Assembly (NCBI GenBank): GCA_963515595.1
Contig: CAUPYH010000053.1
Coordinates: 1-11,493 of the forward strand
Reading direction: 5' to 3'
Length of the DNA stretch: 11,493 nucleotides
Source: Eikenella sp963515595
GTDB lineage: Bacteria > Pseudomonadota > Gammaproteobacteria > Burkholderiales > Neisseriaceae
Shown here: in pieces, positions 6,885 through 11,493 of the stretch
How the letters are laid out: the number at the start of each line of letters is the position of its first letter
How positions within the stretch are numbered: the first letter of the stretch is position 1
Translations under genes and position numbers: made by a program
Notes under the pieces: generated by a model
What the model saw: the letters and a program-made list of their open reading frames with translations, nothing else
Told to the model about the DNA's origin: nothing
Database searches by the model: none

Positions 6885-6914
6885 AAAAAGAAAAGGCTTC
6901 CGTTTAGGAAGCCT
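6885..6914 (-). terminator. Rho-independent terminator of rarD (non-DUS type)
   Basis: On the minus strand an 8-bp GC-rich stem (AGGCTTCC with GGAAGCCT, 6894-6901 and 6907-6914) with a five-base loop is followed by TTTTCTTTTT (6885-6894). It lies 30 bp past the rarD stop. This is the one classical terminator here that is not built from DUS copies. Confidence 0.85.
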
Positions 6915-6942
6915 GGTTTTCATTTGATTGAAGCAGATAATT

Positions 6943-6954
6943 TTCAGGTAGCCT
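6943..6954 (-). repeat. DUS forming the 3' end and stop codon of rarD
   Basis: This is a perfect DUS on the coding (minus) strand. Its bases supply the end of a Gln codon, Ala (GCT), Thr (ACC) and the TGA stop, so the protein ends Q-A-T at the uptake sequence. Confidence 0.9.
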
Positions 6955-7846
6955 GTTCTGCCTTTTCGCGGCGCATGGTTTGGATACCGTGATACAGCAT
7001 CACGATGATGCTCGCCCAAATCAGGCTGTGGCTCACCATGGCCACCCAGTCCAAATGCTCGCCCAACACAAACACCGAAAGTAGAAACAGCAGCGCCGGC
7101 TCCAGATAGCTCAACATGCCGAACAGCACCACCGGCAAAAGCTCGTTGGCCGTGAGGTTGACCTGCATCGATACCGCACCGTTGAGCCCCAAGAGCACGG
7201 CAAATAAAAGCAAAATCGGTTTGGCCTCGATCATGGCCGGGCTGGGTGAATACATCACCAGATACCAAATCACAAAAGGCAGCGCCAAAATCAAATCCAG
7301 CAAGAGCCCGAGCAGCGGCGGTACGCCTTGCCAGCGGCGCATGATGTAATAAATCGGGAAGGTGGCGAACACGGCAATGGTTACCCAGGAAAACGTGCCG
7401 CTGTTCCAGATTTCCAGCGCCACCGCCGCCGAAGCCAGCAGCACGGCAACCAGCTGCAGCCGATCGAGCCGCTCGCGGAACACCATCACCCCGCCCAGCA
7501 TCATCGCAAGTGGAAACAGGAAGTAGCCCATCGACACATCCACCCCCTTGCCGTTTACCGGTGCCCACATATAAAGCCAAATCTGCCCGATCATAATCGG
7601 CGCGGGCAGCAGCACCAGCGCCCAGCGGCGCACATTGCCGCCGATTTCGTGCAGGAATTTGGCCGCGTCGTGTTTGGCCGACGTGAGCAGCATCATGGAG
7701 AGCGCACAGGCAAACGTACCCACGATACGCCAGGCAAACACATCCGTGCCGCTCATCGGCCGCATCCACGGGCCGAACATAAACAGCGAGCCGAACAGAA
7801 TATTGGAGACCACGGCCGCAATAATCCCCTTGGCCATTTTCGACAT
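6944..7846 (-). CDS. rarD: RarD-like EamA-family transporter
   Basis: This is an inner-membrane transporter of the RarD branch of the DMT superfamily, about 300 aa (E. coli RarD is 296), with around ten hydrophobic helices throughout. Family landmarks are KGIIAAVVSNILFG near the N-terminus, KGVDVSMGYFLFPLAMMLGG (compare SLGYFINPL in E. coli RarD), ERLDRLQLVAVLLA, and the C-terminal HSLIWASIIVMLYHGIQTMRR. RarD proteins are annotated in connection with chloramphenicol sensitivity, but their substrate is not established. The frame is open up to 7927. I chose the ATG at 7844-7846 because AAAGG (7853-7857) lies six bases before it, a TATAAT-like -10 lies about 30 bases upstream, and the extra 27 residues are not hydrophobic or conserved-looking. 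MAKG, three codons later, is an alternative. The gene ends inside a DUS and has a strong terminator. It is divergent from the lipoprotein gene. Confidence 0.88.
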   Translation of the reverse strand: MSKMAKGIIAAVVSNILFGSLFMFGPWMRPMSGTDVFAWRIVGTFACALSMMLLTSAKHDAAKFLHEIGGNVRRWALVLLPAPIMIGQIWLYMWAPVNGKGVDVSMGYFLFPLAMMLGGVMVFRERLDRLQLVAVLLASAAVALEIWNSGTFSWVTIAVFATFPIYYIMRRWQGVPPLLGLLLDLILALPFVIWYLVMYSPSPAMIEAKPILLLFAVLLGLNGAVSMQVNLTANELLPVVLFGMLSYLEPALLFLLSVFVLGEHLDWVAMVSHSLIWASIIVMLYHGIQTMRREKAEQAT

Positions 7847-7852
7847 ATACAG

Positions 7853-7857
7853 CCTTT
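7853..7857 (-). promoter_or_regulatory. Ribosome binding site deciding the rarD start
   Basis: AAAGG on the minus strand, six bases before the ATG at 7846. It favours this start over the one 81 bases further upstream. Confidence 0.65.
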
Positions 7858-7877
7858 CGGAATTAAAGATAGTTAAC

Positions 7878-7883
7878 ATTATA
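7878..7883 (-). promoter_or_regulatory. Possible -10 box of the rarD promoter
   Basis: A perfect TATAAT on the minus strand, 31 bases before the chosen rarD ATG. No good -35 is visible at 16-18 bp, so the call is tentative. Confidence 0.4.
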
Positions 7884-7984
7884 AACGTCTTCTCGCCGCT
7901 TGGCACGTTTTGGCAGCTTTTCCTCAAATGGCCGTAAGAAAAAGAAAAATATGGTAATGACTGACCTGTCTGTGCCGTGGATAA

Positions 7985-8084
7985 AGGCTACCTGAAAAAT
8001 TCCGGCGATGGTTTGTGTGAAGTTGGGTTAATCAAGATGAAAAAGATTTGAGTTGAGTGATTAAGACGATTTTTCAGGTAGCCT
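7985..8084. repeat. DUS inverted pair with long loop
   Basis: DUS copies at 7985-7996 (+) and 8073-8084 (-) lie within 16-bp perfect arms (7985-8000 and 8069-8084) separated by 68 bases. The loop is long for a terminator. Confidence 0.85.
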
Positions 8085-8095
8085 CTGCGCAATGT

Positions 8096-8138
8096 AAAGG
8101 CTACCTGAAAAATATCACAGCGCTTTCAGGTAGCCTTT
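8096..8138. terminator. DUS inverted-pair hairpin upstream of the lipoprotein gene
   Basis: DUS copies at 8098-8109 (+) and 8125-8136 (-) give 15-bp perfect arms (8096-8110, 8124-8138) with a 13-base loop; the + strand continues with a short T-rich end (CTTTCTTG). It could block read-through from the left into the lipoprotein gene, but there is no + strand gene directly before it. Confidence 0.5.
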
Positions 8139-8205
8139 CTTGATTATGAAATATTGCCCGGTTTGCCTTTCTCTTGTACTCTGCTGCCTCCCTGCAATCT
8201 TGTTT

Positions 8206-8210
8206 AAGGA
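8206..8210 (+). promoter_or_regulatory. Ribosome binding site deciding the lipoprotein start
   Basis: AAGGA seven bases before the ATG at 8218. It favours this start over the TTG at 8140 or the ATG at 8146 in the same frame. Confidence 0.65.
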
Positions 8211-8217
8211 AACTGAG

Positions 8218-8874
8218 ATGTCTGTTTATGCCAAAACCCTTCTGCCACTGCTGCTGGCAGCCTTGTGCGCCTGCCGTGTGGATGTGGGCCACCATGATGG
8301 CGAGACTGCCAGCCAGGCCGCTGCCGCCGCGCCTGTTTTGCAAAGCGTGGAAGTGGGCAAAACCACGGTGGAGCAGATACGGGCGCTGTATCCCGATGCG
8401 GTGAAAATAGAAAATGGCGAGATAATGTTCGGCAACCGGAGGCTCGGTAGCGAATCCGGTGCGGTGGAAGTGTATCAGAGCAATGTTCAGAACGGCTTTC
8501 CGTTGCGCATGTTTGCGTTCGACGGCGAGAGCAAGCTGCTGCAAATGATGATTTTGGCGCGCACGGATAATGAAGTGGCGCCCTTGGTGAAAGATTTGGA
8601 AGCCGCCGGGTTTGCACCCTATCCGCACCTGAGCGCGGAAGAATTTACCGTGCTCAACAGCGGCATGTTCGTTACGGCCGAAGAGCGGGAAAAGTTTTTG
8701 GCCGAAAACGGTATACAGCAGTTTAAGCGCGGCAGCCTGCTGGCTTTTGCGATGACTAAGAGTATCAACAATGGCAAGGCCGGAATCGTTATCGTAAACC
8801 TCGCCTACGAGCCGGAACACCGTGCCAAATGGCAGCGGCAGGAGGCCGCCAAACAGCAGGCGGGGCAGCAATAG
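8218..8874 (+). CDS. Putative lipoprotein, function unknown
   Basis: This 218-aa protein has an N-terminus MSVYAKTLLPLLLAALCACR, a hydrophobic leader ending in L-C-A-C. That is an acceptable though not ideal lipobox with Cys19 as the modified residue (the -2 Cys is unusual). An Ala/Gln-rich linker follows, then a domain starting LQSVEVGKTTVEQIRALYPDAVKIENGEIMFGNRRL. The 'G-K-T-T-x-x-x-I' pattern recalls small outer-membrane-assembly lipoproteins such as BamE/SmpA, but the rest does not match clearly and I do not assign a family. The C-terminus is basic and Gln-rich. The frame is open back to 8140, and an alternative N-terminus from 8146 (MKYCPVCLSLVLCCLPAILF) is also hydrophobic; the ribosome binding site at 8206-8210 decides for 8218. 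The gene stands alone, with DUS clusters on both sides. Confidence 0.75.
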   Translation: MSVYAKTLLPLLLAALCACRVDVGHHDGETASQAAAAAPVLQSVEVGKTTVEQIRALYPDAVKIENGEIMFGNRRLGSESGAVEVYQSNVQNGFPLRMFAFDGESKLLQMMILARTDNEVAPLVKDLEAAGFAPYPHLSAEEFTVLNSGMFVTAEEREKFLAENGIQQFKRGSLLAFAMTKSINNGKAGIVIVNLAYEPEHRAKWQRQEAAKQQAGQQ

Positions 8875-8917
8875 CCTACCGCGATTGGGTTTCATGCAAA
8901 CTCTTTAATATGCGTTA

Positions 8918-8958
8918 TTTTCAGGTAGCCTTCTTGCGTGAAAGGGGCTACCTGAAAA
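8918..8958. repeat. DUS inverted pair in outward geometry
   Basis: A perfect reverse DUS (8920-8931) and a forward copy with one mismatch at its first base (8945-8956) form 13-bp arms (8918-8930, 8946-8958) around 15 bases. The A/T ends lie outside and the GC ends face the loop, so there is no U-tract and it should not be an efficient terminator for the lipoprotein gene. Confidence 0.8.
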
Positions 8959-9011
8959 ACAGTGGGCGGCATTTGTGTCCGAGTTGCGTGGGGGCGGCCT
9001 GAAAATCGGTT

Positions 9012-9023
9012 TTCAGGTAGCCT
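9012..9023 (-). repeat. DNA uptake sequence upstream of mutM, with degenerate partner
   Basis: A perfect reverse DUS. An imperfect partner at 8992-9003 (GGGCGGCCTGAA, 9 of 12) pairs with part of it through CCTGAAAA/TTTTCAGG (8998-9005, 9010-9017) around TCGG. Confidence 0.85.
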
Positions 9024-9078
9024 AAACCGTGCAAACGGTCTAAACTTCCCGCTTTGTTTATTTCCAACCCGAATTCCC

Positions 9079-9900
9079 ATGCCCGAATTGCCCGAAGTTG
9101 AAACCACCCGCCGCGGCATCCAGCCCTATATGCAGGGCAAAACCGTGGCCGGGGTGGTGGTGCGCCAGCCGAAATTGCGCTGGCCGGTGTCGCCGGATTT
9201 GGCGCGGCAGCTGGTCGGCAGCCGCATTGTGCACATCCGCCGCCGCGCCAAGTATTTGCTGTTTGAATTTGCCCACGGCGTGATGCTGCTGCATTTGGGC
9301 ATGTCCGGCAGCCTGCGCGTGTATCCCGACGGCAGCGCGCCGCCGCCGGAAAAGCACGACCACCTCGACATCGTTACCGACGACCAAACCGTGCTGCGCC
9401 TGCGCGACCCGCGCCGATTCGGCGCGGTGCTGTGGTTTGCCGGGCCGGCGGAGCAGCACCCGCTGTTGCAGCATCTGGGCCCCGAGCCGCTGCAGGACGA
9501 ATTTACCGCAGGCTACCTGAAAACCGCGTTCTCGCGCCGCAAAAGCGCCGTCAAAACCGCGCTGATGGACAACAAAATCGTGGTGGGCGTGGGCAATATT
9601 TATGCCAACGAGGCACTGTTTGCCGCCGGCATCCTGCCCACCCGCCGCGCCGACCGCGTATCCGCCGAAGAGTGCCGCCGCCTGGTGGCGGAAATCCGCA
9701 GCGTGTTGCAGCGTGCCTTGAAGGCGGGCGGCAGCAGCCTGCGCGATTTTCTGCACAGCGACGGGCAAAGCGGCTATTTCCAGCAGCAATATCAGGTATA
9801 TGGCCGCGAGGGCGAACCCTGCCATCAGTGCGGCACGCCGATTGCGCGGCAGACCATCGGCCAGCGCAGCAGTTTCTACTGCCCGCAATGCCAGCGTTGA
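9079..9900 (+). CDS. mutM: Formamidopyrimidine-DNA glycosylase (Fpg/MutM)
   Basis: This bifunctional base-excision-repair enzyme removes 8-oxoguanine and formamidopyrimidines and nicks the abasic site; 273 aa (E. coli 269). The frame is open back to 8962, but Fpg must begin M-P-E so that Pro becomes the N-terminal nucleophile, so the start is the ATG at 9079 (MPELPEVETTRRGI). Visible functional residues are Pro2, Glu3, Lys58 in RRRAKYL, the GMSGSLR loop, RDPRRFGAVLW, and the helix-two-turn-helix VGVGNIYANEALFAAGI with Asn173. A C-terminal zinc finger has Cys248, Cys251, Cys268 and Cys271, with the phosphate-binding Arg263 in GQRSSFYC. All key residues are present. A perfect DUS is embedded in frame at residues 145-148 (GYLK). 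No clear Shine-Dalgarno is seen. The acyltransferase gene follows 69 bp later with a single DUS between. Confidence 0.97.
   Translation: MPELPEVETTRRGIQPYMQGKTVAGVVVRQPKLRWPVSPDLARQLVGSRIVHIRRRAKYLLFEFAHGVMLLHLGMSGSLRVYPDGSAPPPEKHDHLDIVTDDQTVLRLRDPRRFGAVLWFAGPAEQHPLLQHLGPEPLQDEFTAGYLKTAFSRRKSAVKTALMDNKIVVGVGNIYANEALFAAGILPTRRADRVSAEECRRLVAEIRSVLQRALKAGGSSLRDFLHSDGQSGYFQQQYQVYGREGEPCHQCGTPIARQTIGQRSSFYCPQCQR
9510..9521 (+). repeat. In-frame DUS within mutM
   Basis: A perfect AGGCTACCTGAA inside the coding region, read as Gly-Tyr-Leu-Lys (residues 145-148). DUS enrichment in genome-maintenance genes is known in Neisseria. Confidence 0.9.
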
Positions 9901-9925
9901 GGCCGTTTCCGGCAGCCTTTGGTTT

Positions 9926-9937
9926 TTCAGGTAGCCT
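9926..9937 (-). repeat. DNA uptake sequence (AG-eikDUS), single copy
   Basis: A perfect reverse DUS lies between mutM and the acyltransferase gene, followed by TTTT but without an inverted partner. Confidence 0.9.
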
Positions 9938-9969
9938 TTTAAAATCCGACCAATAAACGAAACAAACAC

Positions 9970-10746
9970 ATGAACACACCATCCACCTCCGTCTTTACCC
10001 GCCTCTTCCGCATCCTGCACCTGCTGTTTTGGTTTTTCATCACCGCCTACCGCCTGTTCCGCCTGCGCGAATACAACCAGCACAGCAAAGACGTGATGCA
10101 AGACTTGGCGCGCAGTATGTTGAAAGTATTGCACATCCGTATCGAAGCCAATCCGAACAACCCGCCTTTCCCGCCCGTGTTCCTCGGTGCGGCGAACCAC
10201 GTTTCCTGGCTCGATCCGATGATTCTGATGGCCATGTATCCCACCGTGTTCATCGCCAAGCGCGAAATCCGCTCCTGGCCGGTAGTGGGCGCGGTGGTGG
10301 CGCGTACCGGCGCGGTGTTCATCAACCGTAACAGCCGCAGCGACGTGGCACCGGTAAACGAGGCCATCGTGCGCTCGCTCACGGCCGGGCACAGCGTGTC
10401 GTTCTTTCCCGAAGCCAAAGCCTCGGACGGCGTGGCGCTGCTGCCGTTTAAAGCCGCGCTGTTCCAATCCGCGCTAGACAGCGGCCTGCCCGCCGTGGCC
10501 GTGGCTCTTCGCTATTGCGACAGCGCAGGCCGTCGTAGCACCGCCCCCGCCTATGCCGGCAATACCAGCCTCCTCACCGCGTTGTGGCGCATCGTATCCA
10601 TGCCCGAAATCATCGTCCGCGCCGACTGCTCCGAGCCGCTGACTCTAAATGCGGAGGAAGCCGCTGATGCTTCCGCCCGCTTTTTGCTCAAAGATAAGGC
10701 GGAAGCTTTTGTTGGTGCGATTGTAAATGGTGAGGATAAGGGCTGA
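9970..10746 (+). CDS. PlsC-family lysophospholipid acyltransferase
   Basis: This 258-aa protein is a probable membrane-bound acyltransferase that adds an acyl chain to a lysophospholipid, as in 1-acylglycerol-3-phosphate acylation, or to a related lipid. An N-terminal hydrophobic segment (about residues 15-31, LLFWFFITAYRLF) anchors it. The catalytic HX4D motif is NHVSWLD (His77, Asp82), followed by FIAKREIRSWPVVGAVVARTGAVFINR (blocks II and beyond). The substrate-binding block, usually FPEGT, here reads FFPEAKASDGVALLPF (from Phe145), so Gly-Thr is replaced. The 'SDG...LPF' extension resembles the OlsA/NlaB-like branch rather than the essential PlsC, so I leave the symbol empty. The ATG at 9970 lacks an obvious Shine-Dalgarno; no better start is visible. 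The gene ends in a DUS-hairpin terminator shared with DUF1697. Confidence 0.88.
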   Translation: MNTPSTSVFTRLFRILHLLFWFFITAYRLFRLREYNQHSKDVMQDLARSMLKVLHIRIEANPNNPPFPPVFLGAANHVSWLDPMILMAMYPTVFIAKREIRSWPVVGAVVARTGAVFINRNSRSDVAPVNEAIVRSLTAGHSVSFFPEAKASDGVALLPFKAALFQSALDSGLPAVAVALRYCDSAGRRSTAPAYAGNTSLLTALWRIVSMPEIIVRADCSEPLTLNAEEAADASARFLLKDKAEAFVGAIVNGEDKG

Positions 10747-10766
10747 TTGCTGCTGTAGGAATTAAT

Positions 10767-10799
10767 AAAGGCTACCTGAAAAGTTTCAGGTAGCCTTTT
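10767..10799. terminator. DUS inverted-pair hairpin, bidirectional terminator
   Basis: DUS copies at 10769-10780 (+) and 10785-10796 (-) form 15-bp perfect arms (10767-10781, 10784-10798) around AG. T4 follows on the + strand and TTTATT on the - strand. It lies between the convergent acyltransferase (+) and DUF1697 (-) genes. Confidence 0.85.
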
Positions 10800-10860
10800 G
10801 GGCAGCCGAAAACCGATGTACATTCTAACTATACGAGCAATGCTGGCTAATAGGGCTTAT

Positions 10861-11406
10861 TTATGCTTGATTCGCCAGTTCGATAATTTTCTGGAAGGTC
10901 CTGCCGTTGCGTATTGTCAGGCTTTTATAGAAGGCAGACCCTATCAGTTTTTTATGGTAGTTCGAGAGCAGGTAGTCAGCTTGGTTGTGATTACTGTAAA
11001 AGAAGGCGGTTTCGCCAAAATGTAAATGATCTTCCTCGTTTACCCACGAGAGTGTTTCGGCTTGGATTTGCTCTCTGTCTGCTTCAGGCAGATAAAAGAG
11101 GACATCGCGCCGATAGGCTGTTTCGTCTTGCCACCAGTCCGGCAGTTTCTCCGCTTCTTGTTGCAGAATATCGGCGCGGATTAGGGCAAACGGCAGGGGA
11201 AAGTCGTAGGTGCCGTTGAAATGGTTCGTCAGTAGTTCTCTAATTTTCTGTTCCGGCGCTTGGCTGTTGAAGAAAAGATTGCCGCTGTTGATATAGGAAA
11301 CGGGATGCTCAAAACCCATTTCGGCTAAACTTTTCTTTAAATCAGCCATCACAACCTTATTGTTCTTGCCGACATTGATGCCTCGCAGTAAAAGCACATA
11401 GCGCAT
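10861..11406 (-). CDS. DUF1697-family protein
   Basis: This is a 181-aa cytosolic protein, the usual size for DUF1697. The N-terminus MRYVLLLRGINVGKNNKVVMADLKKSLAEMGFEHPVSYINSGNLFF is diagnostic: the LLRGINVG motif, the MADLK helix and the (Y)I-S-G-N strand. No biochemical role is established for the family. AAGGA lies seven bases before the ATG at 11404-11406, supporting the start; a weak TATATT (11425-11430 on the minus strand) could be a -10. Its base composition differs from its neighbours: three sampled 60-base lines give about 48% GC, against about 73% for one sampled line of the adjacent acyltransferase gene. Both ends are bounded by DUS hairpins. The lower GC suggests relatively recent acquisition or weaker codon selection. 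Confidence 0.92.
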   Translation of the reverse strand: MRYVLLLRGINVGKNNKVVMADLKKSLAEMGFEHPVSYINSGNLFFNSQAPEQKIRELLTNHFNGTYDFPLPFALIRADILQQEAEKLPDWWQDETAYRRDVLFYLPEADREQIQAETLSWVNEEDHLHFGETAFFYSNHNQADYLLSNYHKKLIGSAFYKSLTIRNGRTFQKIIELANQA

Positions 11407-11429
11407 TTTTATTTCCTTTTGATTAATAT

Positions 11430-11466
11430 AAGGCTACCTGAAAACCATTTTTCAGGTAGCCTTTTT
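11430..11466. terminator. DUS inverted-pair hairpin at the right edge
   Basis: DUS copies at 11431-11442 (+) and 11451-11462 (-) give 15-bp perfect arms (11430-11444, 11449-11463) around CCAT, with T5 ending at 11466 on the + strand. It lies just upstream of DUF1697 and may also end transcription of a minus-strand gene beyond the window. Only about 27 bases follow to the edge, with nothing recognisable. Confidence 0.75.
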
Positions 11467-11493
11467 GTTCTCAAAGCTATGATATCAAACATC

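Larger units (their letters stand above)
7847..8217. other. 371-bp divergent intergenic region, DUS cluster
   Basis: The region lies between rarD (-) and the lipoprotein gene (+). It holds the rarD ribosome binding site and -10 box, then an AT-rich stretch, then four perfect DUS copies in 152 bp (starts 7985, 8073, 8098 and 8125) arranged as two inverted pairs. Only tiny ORFs without ribosome binding sites are present. I see no convincing + strand promoter for the lipoprotein gene. Confidence 0.75.

Noticed and set aside
7847..7927. 27-residue N-terminal extension of RarD
   Set aside because: A ribosome binding site six bases before the 7846 ATG, a TATAAT box inside the extension, and family length all favour the shorter protein.
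7952..7996. Tiny 14-codon ORF starting ATGGTAATGACT that ends in a DUS
   Set aside because: No ribosome binding site, no conservation evidence, and it stops within the uptake sequence.
9026..9039. ACCGT-GCAA-ACGGT mini-hairpin with a GNRA-type loop upstream of mutM
   Set aside because: A 5-bp stem is short enough to occur by chance, and nothing links it to a known regulatory RNA.
8962..9078. 39-residue N-terminal extension of Fpg in the same frame
   Set aside because: Fpg needs Pro as residue 2 for catalysis and MPELPEVE begins at 9079; the extension reads through a DUS.
9058..10467. 469-aa open frame on the - strand across mutM and the acyltransferase gene
   Set aside because: It runs antisense through two well-identified genes and the gap between them; its composition (Ala/His/Gln-rich) is typical of a shadow frame.
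780..11462. Spaced AGGCTACCTGAA copies as a CRISPR-like array
   Set aside because: The repeats are only 12 bp, lie on both strands and are irregularly spaced between genes; they are uptake sequences.

Overview
The window looks like chromosomal DNA from a member of the Neisseriaceae, most likely Eikenella or a close relative. The main clue is a 12-mer, AGGCTACCTGAA, present in 23 perfect copies (11 on +, 12 on -). It matches the DNA uptake sequence (DUS) dialect I recall as AG-eikDUS, described from Eikenella corrodens. The GyrB sequence is strongly Neisseria-like, and a 106-bp Correia-type repeat (CREE) is also present. Most genes are GC-rich with strong GC3 bias, which produces long false ORFs on the opposite strands.

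Layout, left to right. A DMT/EamA transporter (+) is cut by the left edge. yicC (+) follows and ends at a DUS-hairpin terminator shared with a convergent minus-strand block. That block, read from high to low coordinate, contains a 117-aa orphan protein with its own likely promoter, gyrB, the CREE, a 172-aa exported protein, a 222-aa protein with a His/Cys-rich tail, and a 197-aa YcxB-like membrane protein. Upstream of it lies rarD (-), with a classical terminator. rarD is divergent from a putative lipoprotein gene (+) across 371 bp that holds four DUS copies. mutM/fpg (+) and a PlsC-family acyltransferase (+) follow. A DUF1697 gene (-) of visibly lower GC closes the window between two DUS hairpins.

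The genes are mainly housekeeping: DNA topology (gyrB), base-excision repair (mutM), RNA metabolism (yicC), phospholipid acylation (plsC-like) and small-molecule transport (two DMT transporters). They do not form one pathway. I see no tRNA, rRNA, CRISPR array, prophage or insertion sequence carrying a transposase, and no convincing new multi-gene system. The most interesting structure is at 3780-3921, where a Correia element sits exactly at the TA centre of what would otherwise be a perfect DUS-DUS palindrome. The ways DUS copies are reused, as terminators, as in-frame codons and as a stop codon, are the other main observations.
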